From: Oscillospiraceae bacterium
GTDB taxonomy: Bacteria > Bacillota > Clostridia > Oscillospirales > Oscillospiraceae
Assembly: GCA_017541825.1 (NCBI GenBank)
Contig: JAFXYJ010000063.1
Location: 1 to 43,134, forward strand
Length of the DNA: 43,134 bases
Direction of reading: 5' to 3'
Made by a program: the position numbers and the translations under genes. The notes under the pieces were generated by a model. That model worked only from the letters and a program-made list of their open reading frames with translations, did no database searches and was not told where the DNA came from. Below, in pieces: positions 16,264-25,532 of this stretch (position 1 is the stretch's first letter; each line of letters begins with the position of its first letter).

Positions 16264-17007
16264 ATGAACGGTTTCTTTCTGCCGAACGGCGTTTTTCGGC
16301 TGCCGGTCCGGTTCGGTCCGGGGGATTCGGATCCCTTCGGCCGCACGGATGCGGCCGCGCTGCTCCGGCAGATGCAAAACGCCGCCGAGGCGCACTATGA
16401 CGCGCTGGGCATCGGCGCGGCCGCTGCGGCAGCGCATAACAGCTTCTGGGCCCTGATCCGAACAGAGCTGGAGATCGCCTTGTCCCCCGCTCCCGGTGAA
16501 GAGCTCCGGCTGGACACCTGGGCCGGACGCTGCGGTCACGGGCTCCACCGGCGGCTGTACCGGTTTTCCGACGGCGCGGACCATACGCTGGTCCGGGGAC
16601 TGTCCGTCTGGGTGCTCATGGACCGGACCACGCGGCAGCTCTCCGCAGACAGGAGCTGGCTCGTCGACCCGGCGCCGCTCTCCTTTCCGGACGAGTTCCG
16701 GGGACTCAAGCGTTCGGTGATGCCGCCGCCGGACCGATGCACGGCGCGGACCGTGACACGGGAGGAGACAGACGTCAACGGCCATCTGAACAACACGGTC
16801 TACGCCCGCTGGGCCGCCGATCTGTTGGATGCGGACTATGCCCGGGGCCATCGGCTGCGCGCGCTGCTGGCGGAATACAAAAAGGAGCTGCCCCTCGGCG
16901 CGGCGGCGGAGCTGCGCTGGCGGCTCGAGGCGGACACGCTCACGGTGCGCGGCGTGTCGGACGGCCGGGACTCTTTTCTTGTGAGGTGCGATTATGATCC
17001 GATTTGA
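16264..17007 (+). CDS. Acyl-ACP thioesterase (double hot-dog fold)
   Basis: A 247-residue acyl-[acyl-carrier-protein] thioesterase of the bacterial FatA/FatB-like group, which releases free fatty acids from acyl-ACP in the cytoplasm. Two hot-dog domains are visible. The first carries the helix with HNSFWALIRTELEI and LRLDTWAGRCG. The second has the signature DVNGHLNNTVYARWAADLL (about residues 172-190), whose Asn/His belong to the active site. The terminal LVRCDY strand completes the second fold. GGGAGGCGATCGAT precedes the ATG. The end overlaps the threonine-aldolase-like gene by 14 nt, so the two are co-translated. Length is normal. Confidence 0.9.
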   Translation: MNGFFLPNGVFRLPVRFGPGDSDPFGRTDAAALLRQMQNAAEAHYDALGIGAAAAAAHNSFWALIRTELEIALSPAPGEELRLDTWAGRCGHGLHRRLYRFSDGADHTLVRGLSVWVLMDRTTRQLSADRSWLVDPAPLSFPDEFRGLKRSVMPPPDRCTARTVTREETDVNGHLNNTVYARWAADLLDADYARGHRLRALLAEYKKELPLGAAAELRWRLEADTLTVRGVSDGRDSFLVRCDYDPI

Positions 17008-18031
17008 CAGTGATTACATGGAGGGCGCCCATCCCGCGGTGCTGGAGCGGCTCGTGAGCGCCAACCGCGTCCAGACGCCGGGCTACGGCGAGGACGAATT
17101 CTGCGCCGAGGCGGCCGGTCTCATCCGCGAAAAATGCGCCGCGCCGGAGGCGGCCGTACACTTTCTCGTGGGCGGCACGCAGACCAACCGCACCGTGATC
17201 GCCTCGATCCTGCGTCCCCACCAGGGCGTGGTTTCGGCGGACACGGGCCACATCGCCGTCCACGAGACCGGCGCGGTGGAAAACGCCGGCCACAAGGTGC
17301 TGACCGTCTCCGGTACGGACGGCAAGCTCCCCGCCGACGCGCTGGAAGCGCTTTGCCGTGCCCACCGGGCCGACCCGAATTTCGAGCACATGCCCCAGCC
17401 GGGCATGGTGTACATCTCCAATCCCACGGAGATCGGCACCGTCTATACCCGCGCGGAGCTCTCCGCGCTCCATGAGGTCTGCCGTCGGTACGCCATGCCG
17501 CTGTATATCGACGGGGCGCGGCTGGGCTGCGCGCTGGTGTCGGAGGTCTGCGACTACACTCTCGCGGAAATGGCACGGCTGTGCGACGTCTTCTCCATCG
17601 GCGGGACAAAGCTGGGCCTTCTTTTCGGCGAGGCCGTGGTCATCATGGCACCGGCGCTGCAGAAGGATTTCCGCTATCTCATCAAGCAGAACGGCGGCAT
17701 GCTGGCCAAGGGCCGGCTGCTGGGGCTGCAGTTCGGCGCGCTCCTCTCCGACGGTCTCTATGAGCGCATCGCCCGGCATGAGGTGGAGCTGGCGCTCCGG
17801 CTGCGGGACGGGTTGCGCGCGAAGGGCTGGGACTTCCTCGTGGAGTCCCCCACCAACCAGCAGTTCCCGATCCTGCCCGACGAGCTGCTGGACGCTCTGG
17901 CGCCCGACTTCGGCTTCAGCCGCTGGCAGGACATGGGCGGCGGCATGACGGCGGTGCGGTTCTGCACCGGCTGGGCCGCCGACGAGGAGCAGGTCGACGC
18001 GCTGCTCGCCGCGATCCCGGCCAGAGGATGA
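16994..18031 (+). CDS. PLP-dependent threonine-aldolase-like enzyme (beta-eliminating lyase family)
   Basis: A 345-residue fold-type I PLP enzyme of the low-specificity threonine aldolase/beta-eliminating lyase family, typically cleaving L-threonine or allo-threonine to glycine and acetaldehyde. Recognisable elements are FDSDYMEGAHPAVLE at the N-terminus, the cofactor-stacking His in ADTGHIAVHETGA, and DGARLG, whose Asp binds the pyridine nitrogen. The Schiff-base lysine is K206 in SIGGTKLG. It overlaps the thioesterase gene by 14 nt and ends at a good terminator. The actual amino acid substrate can vary in this family. Confidence 0.92.
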   Translation: MIRFDSDYMEGAHPAVLERLVSANRVQTPGYGEDEFCAEAAGLIREKCAAPEAAVHFLVGGTQTNRTVIASILRPHQGVVSADTGHIAVHETGAVENAGHKVLTVSGTDGKLPADALEALCRAHRADPNFEHMPQPGMVYISNPTEIGTVYTRAELSALHEVCRRYAMPLYIDGARLGCALVSEVCDYTLAEMARLCDVFSIGGTKLGLLFGEAVVIMAPALQKDFRYLIKQNGGMLAKGRLLGLQFGALLSDGLYERIARHEVELALRLRDGLRAKGWDFLVESPTNQQFPILPDELLDALAPDFGFSRWQDMGGGMTAVRFCTGWAADEEQVDALLAAIPARG

Positions 18032-18049
18032 GAATACTCCGAACAGGCA

Positions 18050-18080
18050 AAGGGGCTGTCGGGCAGCCCCTTTTTCTTTT
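18050..18080 (+). terminator. Intrinsic terminator of the thioesterase/aldolase pair
   Basis: A 9-bp stem (AAGGGGCTG / CAGCCCCTT, arms 18050-18058 and 18064-18072) runs into TTTTTCTTTT, 20 nt after the aldolase stop. Confidence 0.85.
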
Positions 18081-18110
18081 GAGCGCCCGTCGGCGTCGAA
18101 GGCCCCCGGG

Positions 18111-18154
18111 ACAAAACGACCGGGGTTGCCGCGCGGCAGCCCCGGTCGTTTTGT
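18111..18154. terminator. Long bidirectional hairpin between convergent genes
   Basis: A 20-bp stem with one G-T pair (arms 18111-18130 and 18135-18154) around a 4-nt loop has A-rich and T-rich outer ends. It sits 10 bp past the stop of the minus-strand lipoprotein gene and serves mainly that gene. Confidence 0.85.
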
Positions 18155-18164
18155 CATAATGCTC

Positions 18165-19001
18165 TCACTGATAGATCGTAACGCTGCAGGTGTCGGAGAC
18201 GACGCCCTCGGCGTCCACGGTCACCGTGCTGCGGATGATCTCTCCCGGCCGTAGGTTGGAGACCCAGGCCGAGGTCTGGTACACGATGACGCCCGCGGCG
18301 TCGTAGAAGCTCACGTCCACGGACATGCTGAAGATCGTGTATTCGGTGGTATTTTCGATCAGCGCGGAATAACAGCCGTCCCCGTCCGGTTCAAAACGGA
18401 GCGTCCCGGGCAGGGTGTCGGCAAATTCCTGGAACGCCACCTGTTTCTTCGCGGTGTGATACGGCGCGATGAATTCCCGGAGCGCCGGGCGGTATTGCTC
18501 GCCGACGTCCAGCCCGAAGAGCTCGTACAGGTCGTATACCGCGGAGACGCGGTAATAGTAGCCGAGCACCCAGGTGCGGTTGTACTCGCTCAGGCTCTCC
18601 GTACGCGCGTAGTCGGCGCCCTCGCGCTGGAGCTCGAGACCGTGGTAATAGGTCTGGGCCGCGGCGATCAGATCCTTGTCGTGGAAATTGAAGTCCCAGA
18701 GATGGCCGGCCTCGGCACGCTCGGCCTCCACGCAGCGGCTGAGATACTCCTGGTACTGCCCGACGGTCAGCGCAGCAAGCTCCGTCTCGGTATACGCCGC
18801 GGCGGCGTCCCAGCGGGCTTCCAGCGCGCGCCCTACCGCCGCGACGAACGCCCCGTCGTCGGGCCGGTCGTCCGCCGAGGCCTCCGCGGAGGAGACCTCC
18901 GCCGCGGCGACGGCGTGGGAGGCGTCTTTTTTCTTTATCAGGGCGCAGCCGCTCTGCAGCAGCAGGGCGAGAGTCGTCAGGATCAGGACTGTTTTCTTCA
19001 T
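18165..19001 (-). CDS. Predicted lipoprotein of unknown function
   Basis: A 278-residue predicted lipoprotein. Signal peptide MKKTVLILTTLALLLQSGC gives lipidation at C19, followed by a Lys/Asp-rich then Ala/Ser/Asp-rich linker. The middle (about residues 50-185) is predicted helical and rich in Tyr and Ala. The C-terminal ~75 residues have alternating hydrophobic strands (YSALIENTTEYTIFSMSVDV, then a motif ending ...LRPGEIIRSTV) like the FxLYD/beta-sandwich domains common in Firmicutes lipoproteins. No catalytic motif is recognisable. The next gene upstream on this strand is the flavoprotein, 42 nt away, so the two may share a transcript. Confidence 0.8.
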   Translation of the reverse strand: MKKTVLILTTLALLLQSGCALIKKKDASHAVAAAEVSSAEASADDRPDDGAFVAAVGRALEARWDAAAAYTETELAALTVGQYQEYLSRCVEAERAEAGHLWDFNFHDKDLIAAAQTYYHGLELQREGADYARTESLSEYNRTWVLGYYYRVSAVYDLYELFGLDVGEQYRPALREFIAPYHTAKKQVAFQEFADTLPGTLRFEPDGDGCYSALIENTTEYTIFSMSVDVSFYDAAGVIVYQTSAWVSNLRPGEIIRSTVTVDAEGVVSDTCSVTIYQ

Positions 19002-19043
19002 TTTCTGTCTCCGCTGTCGTATGTTGTCGCGCCGGGCCGGGAC

Positions 19044-19673
19044 TCACTCTCCCGCCAGCCTGGCGCCGGCCTCGTATGCCTGCCGGCATTCCTCGGGGAA
19101 TACGGTCTCGCGGCGCTGCTGTCTCTCCTGTGCGTTGAACATCGTCCAGGCAAAGGGCGCGTAGTCGTTCACCTGCAGCGTCTCGCCCACGGTAAGGAAC
19201 TCCGTCGGGCCGAAAAACGCCTCGAACAGGCCCTTGTAGCGCCGCATCAGCTCCACGTTGGCCGCGCCGGGGGAATTGCTCGTGAGCAGGAGCAGCACCG
19301 GGATGCGCCGCTCGGCGTAGCTGCGCACCTCTTTTTTATACGTGATCAGCGGGAAAATCAGCCGCTCGATCAGCGCGCGGCACTGGGCGTTGACGTCGCC
19401 GAGATAGTTCGGGCTGCCGAGGATCAGCCCGTCGGCGCTCCGGATCGCCTCCAGCGCCGGGGCAAGGCCGTCCCGGCAGACACATTTACCCAGCGTCTTT
19501 TCCCGCTTGCAGCCGAAGCAGGACACGCAGCCGGTGAAGCTCTCGAGTCGGTAGAGGTCGAACCGGGTGATCTGCGCGCCGGCGCTCTCCGCGCCGCGGG
19601 CCGCTTCGGAAACAACAATATCCGTATTCCAGCCCATACGCGGGCTGGCGTTGACGGCAACGATGTTTTTCAT
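19044..19673 (-). CDS. Flavodoxin-fold NAD(P)H:FMN reductase-type protein with a cysteine cluster
   Basis: A 209-residue flavodoxin-like protein. The N-terminal strand and FMN phosphate loop read VAVNASPRMGWNTD, and the second FMN loop is LGSPNYLGDV. Between them lies C49-X2-C52-X2-C55-X8-C64-X-C66, close to the compact CX2CX2CX4-7C motif of iron-sulfur flavoproteins (Isf), which use a [4Fe-4S] cluster and FMN for electron transfer. The C-terminal ~70 residues form an extra helical part. The start at 19673 (MKNIVAVNAS) is supported by GGGAGGTG just upstream; a longer frame adds low-complexity residues and is rejected. Whether a cluster is bound is inference; a plain FMN oxidoreductase is the alternative. 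Confidence 0.88.
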   Translation of the reverse strand: MKNIVAVNASPRMGWNTDIVVSEAARGAESAGAQITRFDLYRLESFTGCVSCFGCKREKTLGKCVCRDGLAPALEAIRSADGLILGSPNYLGDVNAQCRALIERLIFPLITYKKEVRSYAERRIPVLLLLTSNSPGAANVELMRRYKGLFEAFFGPTEFLTVGETLQVNDYAPFAWTMFNAQERQQRRETVFPEECRQAYEAGARLAGE

Positions 19674-19750
19674 GTGGACACCTCCCAGTGTTTCTTCCCA
19701 CAGCATACCACCCGGCGGCGGATCTTTCAACCGCAATCTCCCCGCGGGAC

Positions 19751-19782
19751 AAAAAGAAGCGGCGTGCGAGGCACGCCGCTTC
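19751..19782 (-). terminator. Intrinsic terminator of groESL
   Basis: A perfect 12-bp stem (arms 19756-19767 and 19771-19782, GAAGCGGCGTGC) with loop GAG is followed on the minus strand by five T residues. It lies 17 bp after the groEL stop codon. Confidence 0.9.
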
Positions 19783-19798
19783 CTGATTGCGGTTTATC

Positions 19799-21445
<1,647 letters not shown>

Positions 21446-21730
21446 TTATTCTACGATCGCGAGAATGTCGGCCTGACGGACGATCGTGTATTCCTCGCCG
21501 TCGAGCTTGACTTCCGTGCCCGCGTACTTGCCGGCGATGACCTTGTCCCCGGCCTTGACTTCCATCTTGACTTCCTTGCCGTCCACGACGCCGCCGGGAC
21601 CGACAACGATGACTTCATAGATCTCGGGCTTCTCCTGCGCCGCGCTGGTCAGGATGATGCCGCCCTTGGTTCTTTCCTCGGCCTCGATCCGCTTGATCAC
21701 AACGCGGTCAGCCAACGGTTTCAGATTCAT
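21446..21730 (-). CDS. groES: Co-chaperonin GroES (Cpn10)
   Basis: A 94-residue co-chaperonin that caps the GroEL chamber. The N-terminal LKPLADRVVIKRIEAEERT, the mobile loop GGIILTS that contacts GroEL, and the C-terminal roof and strand (DGEEYTIVRQADILAIVE) are typical. GGAGGAAG precedes the ATG. A CIRCE operator lies about 40 bp upstream. Confidence 0.99.
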   Translation of the reverse strand: MNLKPLADRVVIKRIEAEERTKGGIILTSAAQEKPEIYEVIVVGPGGVVDGKEVKMEVKAGDKVIAGKYAGTEVKLDGEEYTIVRQADILAIVE

Positions 21731-21769
21731 GTTACTTCCTCCTATATAACATTTTATTTTTTGTCTCGT

Positions 21770-21796
21770 TTAGCACTCGAAGTGTCAGAGTGCCAA
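21770..21796 (-). promoter_or_regulatory. CIRCE operator (HrcA binding site) of groESL
   Basis: TTAGCACTC, nine spacer bases, then GAGTGCCAA. This matches the CIRCE consensus TTAGCACTC-N9-GAGTGCTAA with one mismatch. It lies just downstream of the predicted start point, so HrcA would block transcription until heat or misfolding stress. Confidence 0.95.
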
Positions 21797-21806
21797 CCCT
21801 TGCTAT

Positions 21807-21835
21807 AACATAGCACAGCCCCTGCGTGAATGCAA
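21807..21835 (-). promoter_or_regulatory. Putative groESL promoter
   Basis: On the minus strand TTGCAT (21835-21830) and TATGTT (21812-21807) are separated by 17 bp. The predicted start near 21800 falls just before the CIRCE element. Confidence 0.55.
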
Positions 21836-21870
21836 GGGGTTTTGTGTTATTTTTAAAAAATAATTCACAT

Positions 21871-22983
21871 TTATCCCAGATACATATAGAGCTGACACGG
21901 GATCATACCGTTATAAAGCCTGCGCCGCCGGTCCGCCTTCCGGCCGAAGCAGTTCTCGAACTGCTCGAGGGAGGAGAGAATGTAGCACTTCCAGCCCGGC
22001 AGGGAGCGCATCGCCCTGCCGAAGGCGCGGCAGAGCTCCGCGGCGGATTCCTTTTCCATCAGGCGCTCGCCGTAGGGCGGGTTTGCGCACAGCGTGCCGC
22101 TCTCCGTGGCGCGGGAGAAGTCCCGGGCGTCGGCCACGGTGAATTCGATGAGCTCCTCCACGCCGGCGCGGCGGGCGTTGGCCCGGGCCGTCGCCACGGC
22201 TTTGGGGTCGATATCCGAGGCAAAGATCCGATAATCGCCGTTATACTCCCGGGCGCGGGCGGCCTCCCGCTCATGCTGCCAGAGCAGCGGGGAGAACTGC
22301 GGCCACCCTTCCGCGAGGAAGGAGCGCCCGATCCCCGGGGCGCGGTTTTTGGCGGCGAGCGCCGCCTCAACGGCGATGGTGCCGCTGCCGCAGAAAGGAT
22401 CGCAGAAGTCCCCGCGGCCCCGGTAGCGGGCGATGTCCACGATGGCGGCGGCCAGCGTCTCCCGCAGCGGCGCCGCCACCTGGGCGGGACGGTAGCCGCG
22501 CTTGTGCAGGCCCGTGCCGCTGGTGTCGAGGCAGAGCACGGCCCTGTCCTTCATGATGGAGAACTGGATGGGATACTGCCCGCCGGTCTCGGGGAACCAG
22601 TCGATGCCATAGACGGACCGGAGCCGCTCCACCACGGCTTTTTTCACGATCTTCTGGCAGTCGGGCACCGAGTGGAGGGCGCTCTCGAGGGCCCAGCCCT
22701 TCACGGGAAAGGCCGCGTCCCGGGGGAGCCAGTCCTCCCAGGGCAGCGCCTTGACGCCCTCGAAGAGCGCGTCGAAGTCCGGCGCGTCGAACCGGCCGAG
22801 CACCAGCAGAATCCGTTCGGCAAACCGGGAGCGGATGTTGGCCCGGGGGAGCGCATCCTCGCCGCCGGTGAAATAGACCCGTCCGTTTTCGGGCGTCACC
22901 GAGGTCATGTCCATATGACGCAGCTCGTTGCCCAGAGGGCCCTCGAGCCCGAACAGGCAGGGGGCGCAGTATTCCAGTTCCAT
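21871..22983 (-). CDS. THUMP-domain class I rRNA (guanine-N2) methyltransferase, RlmL/YpsC-like
   Basis: A 370-residue SAM-dependent RNA methyltransferase of the RlmL N-terminal/YpsC family. An N-terminal ferredoxin-like plus THUMP RNA-binding region (about residues 1-150) precedes a Rossmann methyltransferase domain. That domain contains the SAM motif DPFCGSGTIAVEAA, acidic motif FASDIDPKAV and catalytic NPPYGERL. Homologues make m2G2445 in 23S rRNA, though YpsC-type targets are less well proven. AGAGGGAGGGA precedes the ATG on the minus strand. It is a stand-alone gene between groES (opposite control region) and the divergent hemZ. Confidence 0.92.
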   Translation of the reverse strand: MELEYCAPCLFGLEGPLGNELRHMDMTSVTPENGRVYFTGGEDALPRANIRSRFAERILLVLGRFDAPDFDALFEGVKALPWEDWLPRDAAFPVKGWALESALHSVPDCQKIVKKAVVERLRSVYGIDWFPETGGQYPIQFSIMKDRAVLCLDTSGTGLHKRGYRPAQVAAPLRETLAAAIVDIARYRGRGDFCDPFCGSGTIAVEAALAAKNRAPGIGRSFLAEGWPQFSPLLWQHEREAARAREYNGDYRIFASDIDPKAVATARANARRAGVEELIEFTVADARDFSRATESGTLCANPPYGERLMEKESAAELCRAFGRAMRSLPGWKCYILSSLEQFENCFGRKADRRRRLYNGMIPCQLYMYLG

Positions 22984-23047
22984 CAGAGTCCCTCCCTCTT
23001 TTCTTCTCCGCGATTCTACCTTTTTCCGGGAAAAAATACAAGTGCAC

Positions 23048-23077
23048 TTGCGTGCGATCGCTCCTTTGATGTATAAT
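23048..23077 (+). promoter_or_regulatory. Putative promoter giving a leaderless hemZ mRNA
   Basis: TTGCGT (23048-23053), 18 bp, then a perfect TATAAT (23072-23077). Only 7 nt separate the -10 box from the hemZ ATG at 23085, so the expected transcription start coincides with the start codon. No Shine-Dalgarno sequence is present in this gap. Confidence 0.6.
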
Positions 23078-23084
23078 TATTTAT

Positions 23085-24569
23085 ATGGATATCATTCTGC
23101 GCGGACACGATTACAAATACGCGGTGGAGCAGATGCTCCTGACATTGTACCCCGAAGAAAGGCCGGTCTATCCCGGTTCTCCCTCGGGGGACGACTGCGT
23201 CAGCGTCACTCTCCGCCGGAGCGGCCGCTTTGTCACGGCCTCCTGCCGGCTTGTCCGGGAGGGCCGGACGGCGTTCGGCCGGGCACAGTTCGCCTGCGGC
23301 CGCGCACGGGAGCGCACCGACGAGATGCGGCTCGAGCAGCGCATCGTCAAGCTGGCCTTTTACCGGGCGGCGCTGGCCCACGGGCACGAAAAGCCCGTGT
23401 GGGGCAGTCTCACCGGCGTGCGCCCGGCCAAGTTCTTCGCCAATCTGGTGGAGCGGGACGGGCTGTCTCCCGCCGGGGCGGAGCGCTCGCTCGTACGCGA
23501 TCACGGCGTCGACCCGGATCGGGCGGCGCTGTGCGCCCGGGCCGCCGCTGCCGCGCGGCGGGTGCGCGATCTGCTCGCGCCGGAGGACGTGTGCCTGTAT
23601 ATCGGTATCCCCTACTGCCCCACGCGCTGCGATTACTGCAGCTTTGTGAGCGTGGACGCGCCCAGGCTGCTCAAAACGATCCCGGATTACCTGAACGCTC
23701 TCGAGCGGGAAATGGCCGCCGCGGCGAAGGCCGTGGAGGACAGCGGCCGGAGGGTGGTGTCCGTCTACATCGGCGGCGGCACGCCCACGACCCTCTCGGC
23801 CGCGCAGCTCGCCGGGCTCATCGCCCGGACCCGGGAATACTTTGATCTGTCCGCCTGCCGGGAGTTCACCGTGGAGGCCGGACGGCCGGACACGGTGACG
23901 GCGGAAAAGCTCGCCGCGCTCGCCGCGGGCGGCGTTGACCGGGTCAGCGTCAATCCGCAGACCATGTCCGACGCCATCCTGGCGGCCATCGGGCGGCGCC
24001 ATACCGTGCAGCAGGTGCTCGACGCGGTGACGCTGGTCCGCCGGGGCGGGGATTTCACTCTCAACATGGACCTGATCGCCGGTCTGCCCGGGGATACGCC
24101 GGAGAGCTTCGGCGACACGCTCTCGGCCGTGCTGGCTCTCGCCCCGGAAAACGTCACCGTCCACACGCTCGCGCTGAAGAAGGGCTCGAGGTTCCTGACG
24201 GAGGGCGCCGCCCTGCCCGACGGGGACGCCGTGGGAAAAATGCTCGACGCCGCGCGCAAAAGGCTTACCGCCGCGGGGTACGGGCCCTACTATCTGTACC
24301 GGCAGAAGTTCATGTCCGGCAGCTTTGAAAACGTGGGCTGGACGAAGCCGGGGCACGAAAACCTCTATAATATCTGCATCATGGAGGAGCTTTGCCCGAT
24401 CATCGCCATGGGCGCGGGCGGCTCGACCAAGCTGACGGCTCCGGGGGGCGCGCTCAAGCGTCTGATGGCCCCCAAATACCCGAAGGAATACATGGAACGC
24501 ATCGAGGACACCTGTCTTGCCAAGGACGGGATCCGCCGGTTCTTTGACAACGCACCGAAAGGAGAATGA
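23085..24569 (+). CDS. hemZ: HemZ: radical SAM coproporphyrinogen III oxidase-like protein
   Basis: A 494-residue radical SAM protein of the HemZ family, related to oxygen-independent coproporphyrinogen III dehydrogenase HemN. A ~165-residue N-terminal domain particular to HemZ starts with ILRGHDYKYAVEQML. The radical SAM core has C178-X3-C182-X2-C185 (CPTRCDYC), with aromatic Phe at 187 after the last Cys, and the SAM-binding GGGTPT. The HemN-like substrate part includes VNPQTMSDAIL and NMDLIAGLPGDT. Its exact haem role in Clostridia is not fully established, and true CPO activity is inference. No ribosome binding site lies upstream and a TATAAT sits 7 nt before the ATG. The next gene overlaps or abuts its stop. 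Confidence 0.93.
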   Translation: MDIILRGHDYKYAVEQMLLTLYPEERPVYPGSPSGDDCVSVTLRRSGRFVTASCRLVREGRTAFGRAQFACGRARERTDEMRLEQRIVKLAFYRAALAHGHEKPVWGSLTGVRPAKFFANLVERDGLSPAGAERSLVRDHGVDPDRAALCARAAAAARRVRDLLAPEDVCLYIGIPYCPTRCDYCSFVSVDAPRLLKTIPDYLNALEREMAAAAKAVEDSGRRVVSVYIGGGTPTTLSAAQLAGLIARTREYFDLSACREFTVEAGRPDTVTAEKLAALAAGGVDRVSVNPQTMSDAILAAIGRRHTVQQVLDAVTLVRRGGDFTLNMDLIAGLPGDTPESFGDTLSAVLALAPENVTVHTLALKKGSRFLTEGAALPDGDAVGKMLDAARKRLTAAGYGPYYLYRQKFMSGSFENVGWTKPGHENLYNICIMEELCPIIAMGAGGSTKLTAPGGALKRLMAPKYPKEYMERIEDTCLAKDGIRRFFDNAPKGE

Positions 24570-24571
24570 CC

Positions 24572-25510
24572 GTGGCATACTATCTCACCGAGATCAACGA
24601 GCGCTGCCGCGCCGACGCCGCCGGATATATCGCCGAGTGCGACGCGATCTACGCCGACCGTCTGCGCATGGCCGCCGACCGCATCCAGGAAAACCGCAAG
24701 CGCAGTCCCATCGTGCTGCTCTCCGGCCCCTCCGGCAGCGGCAAGACCACCACCGCCATGAAGATCTGCGAGGTGCTCGAGGAGCGGGGCATCCGCACGC
24801 ACAGCGTGTCCCTGGACGACTATTTCAAGACCGTCTCCCCCGAGACCACACCGCGTACCGCCTCCGGCGCCTACGACCTGGAATCGCCTCTGTGTCTGGA
24901 CATGGACCTGCTCAACCGCCACTTCACCGCCCTGTCCGAAGGGAAAAGGGTCTATCTGCCCAAGTACGATTTCGTCCATCAGACGCGGCTCATGCGCATC
25001 GGCCGCACGCTGCAGCTCCGGGACAACGAGGTGGCCGTGTTCGAGGGCATCCACGCCCTCAACGACGCGATCACCGGCGTGCACCCCGAGGCCTTCAAGC
25101 TGTATATCAGCGCCCGGAGCAACATCCTGGATGACAGCGGCCGGGTGGTGTTCAAGGGCACCTGGATGCGTCTGATGCGCCGAACGGTGCGGGACTATCT
25201 GTTCCGCGGCACGGACGCCCAGTCTACGCTGGCCAACTGGGCCAACGTCCGGCGGGGCGAGAAGCTGTACATCTCCCCCTTCAAGGACAAGGCCGACCTG
25301 CAGTTCGACTCCTCCTTCGCCTATGAGGTGCCCGTGCTCAACAACACCGCCACCGAGCTCTTTTCCGCCATGCCCGAGAGCACGCCCCGGTACCAGGAGC
25401 TGCGCTCGATCCTCCCGGCCTTTGAGCTGTTCGAGGACGTCTCCCCCGATCTGCTGGCCGACGACTCCCTGCTGCGGGAATTCATCGGCGGCGGCAAATA
25501 CAGCTACTGA
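24572..25510 (+). CDS. Uridine kinase-like nucleoside kinase
   Basis: A 312-residue P-loop kinase of the uridine kinase/phosphoribulokinase group. After a ~45-residue N-terminal helical segment comes the P-loop GPSGSGKTT (about residues 52-60). SLDDYFK follows, whose Asp pair is typical of uridine kinase active sites, then YDFVHQTR and VFEGIHALND. It would phosphorylate a nucleoside such as uridine using ATP or GTP, or act as the fused-type kinase common in Clostridia. The GTG at 24572 is preferred because AAAGGAG lies 7 nt upstream; the ATG at 24566, overlapping the hemZ stop as ATGA, is only one nucleotide from that site. It is co-transcribed with hemZ and probably with the MATE gene 22 nt later. 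Confidence 0.87.
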   Translation: MAYYLTEINERCRADAAGYIAECDAIYADRLRMAADRIQENRKRSPIVLLSGPSGSGKTTTAMKICEVLEERGIRTHSVSLDDYFKTVSPETTPRTASGAYDLESPLCLDMDLLNRHFTALSEGKRVYLPKYDFVHQTRLMRIGRTLQLRDNEVAVFEGIHALNDAITGVHPEAFKLYISARSNILDDSGRVVFKGTWMRLMRRTVRDYLFRGTDAQSTLANWANVRRGEKLYISPFKDKADLQFDSSFAYEVPVLNNTATELFSAMPESTPRYQELRSILPAFELFEDVSPDLLADDSLLREFIGGGKYSY

Positions 25511-25532
25511 ACACAGAAAGGGTCCTCTCTCC

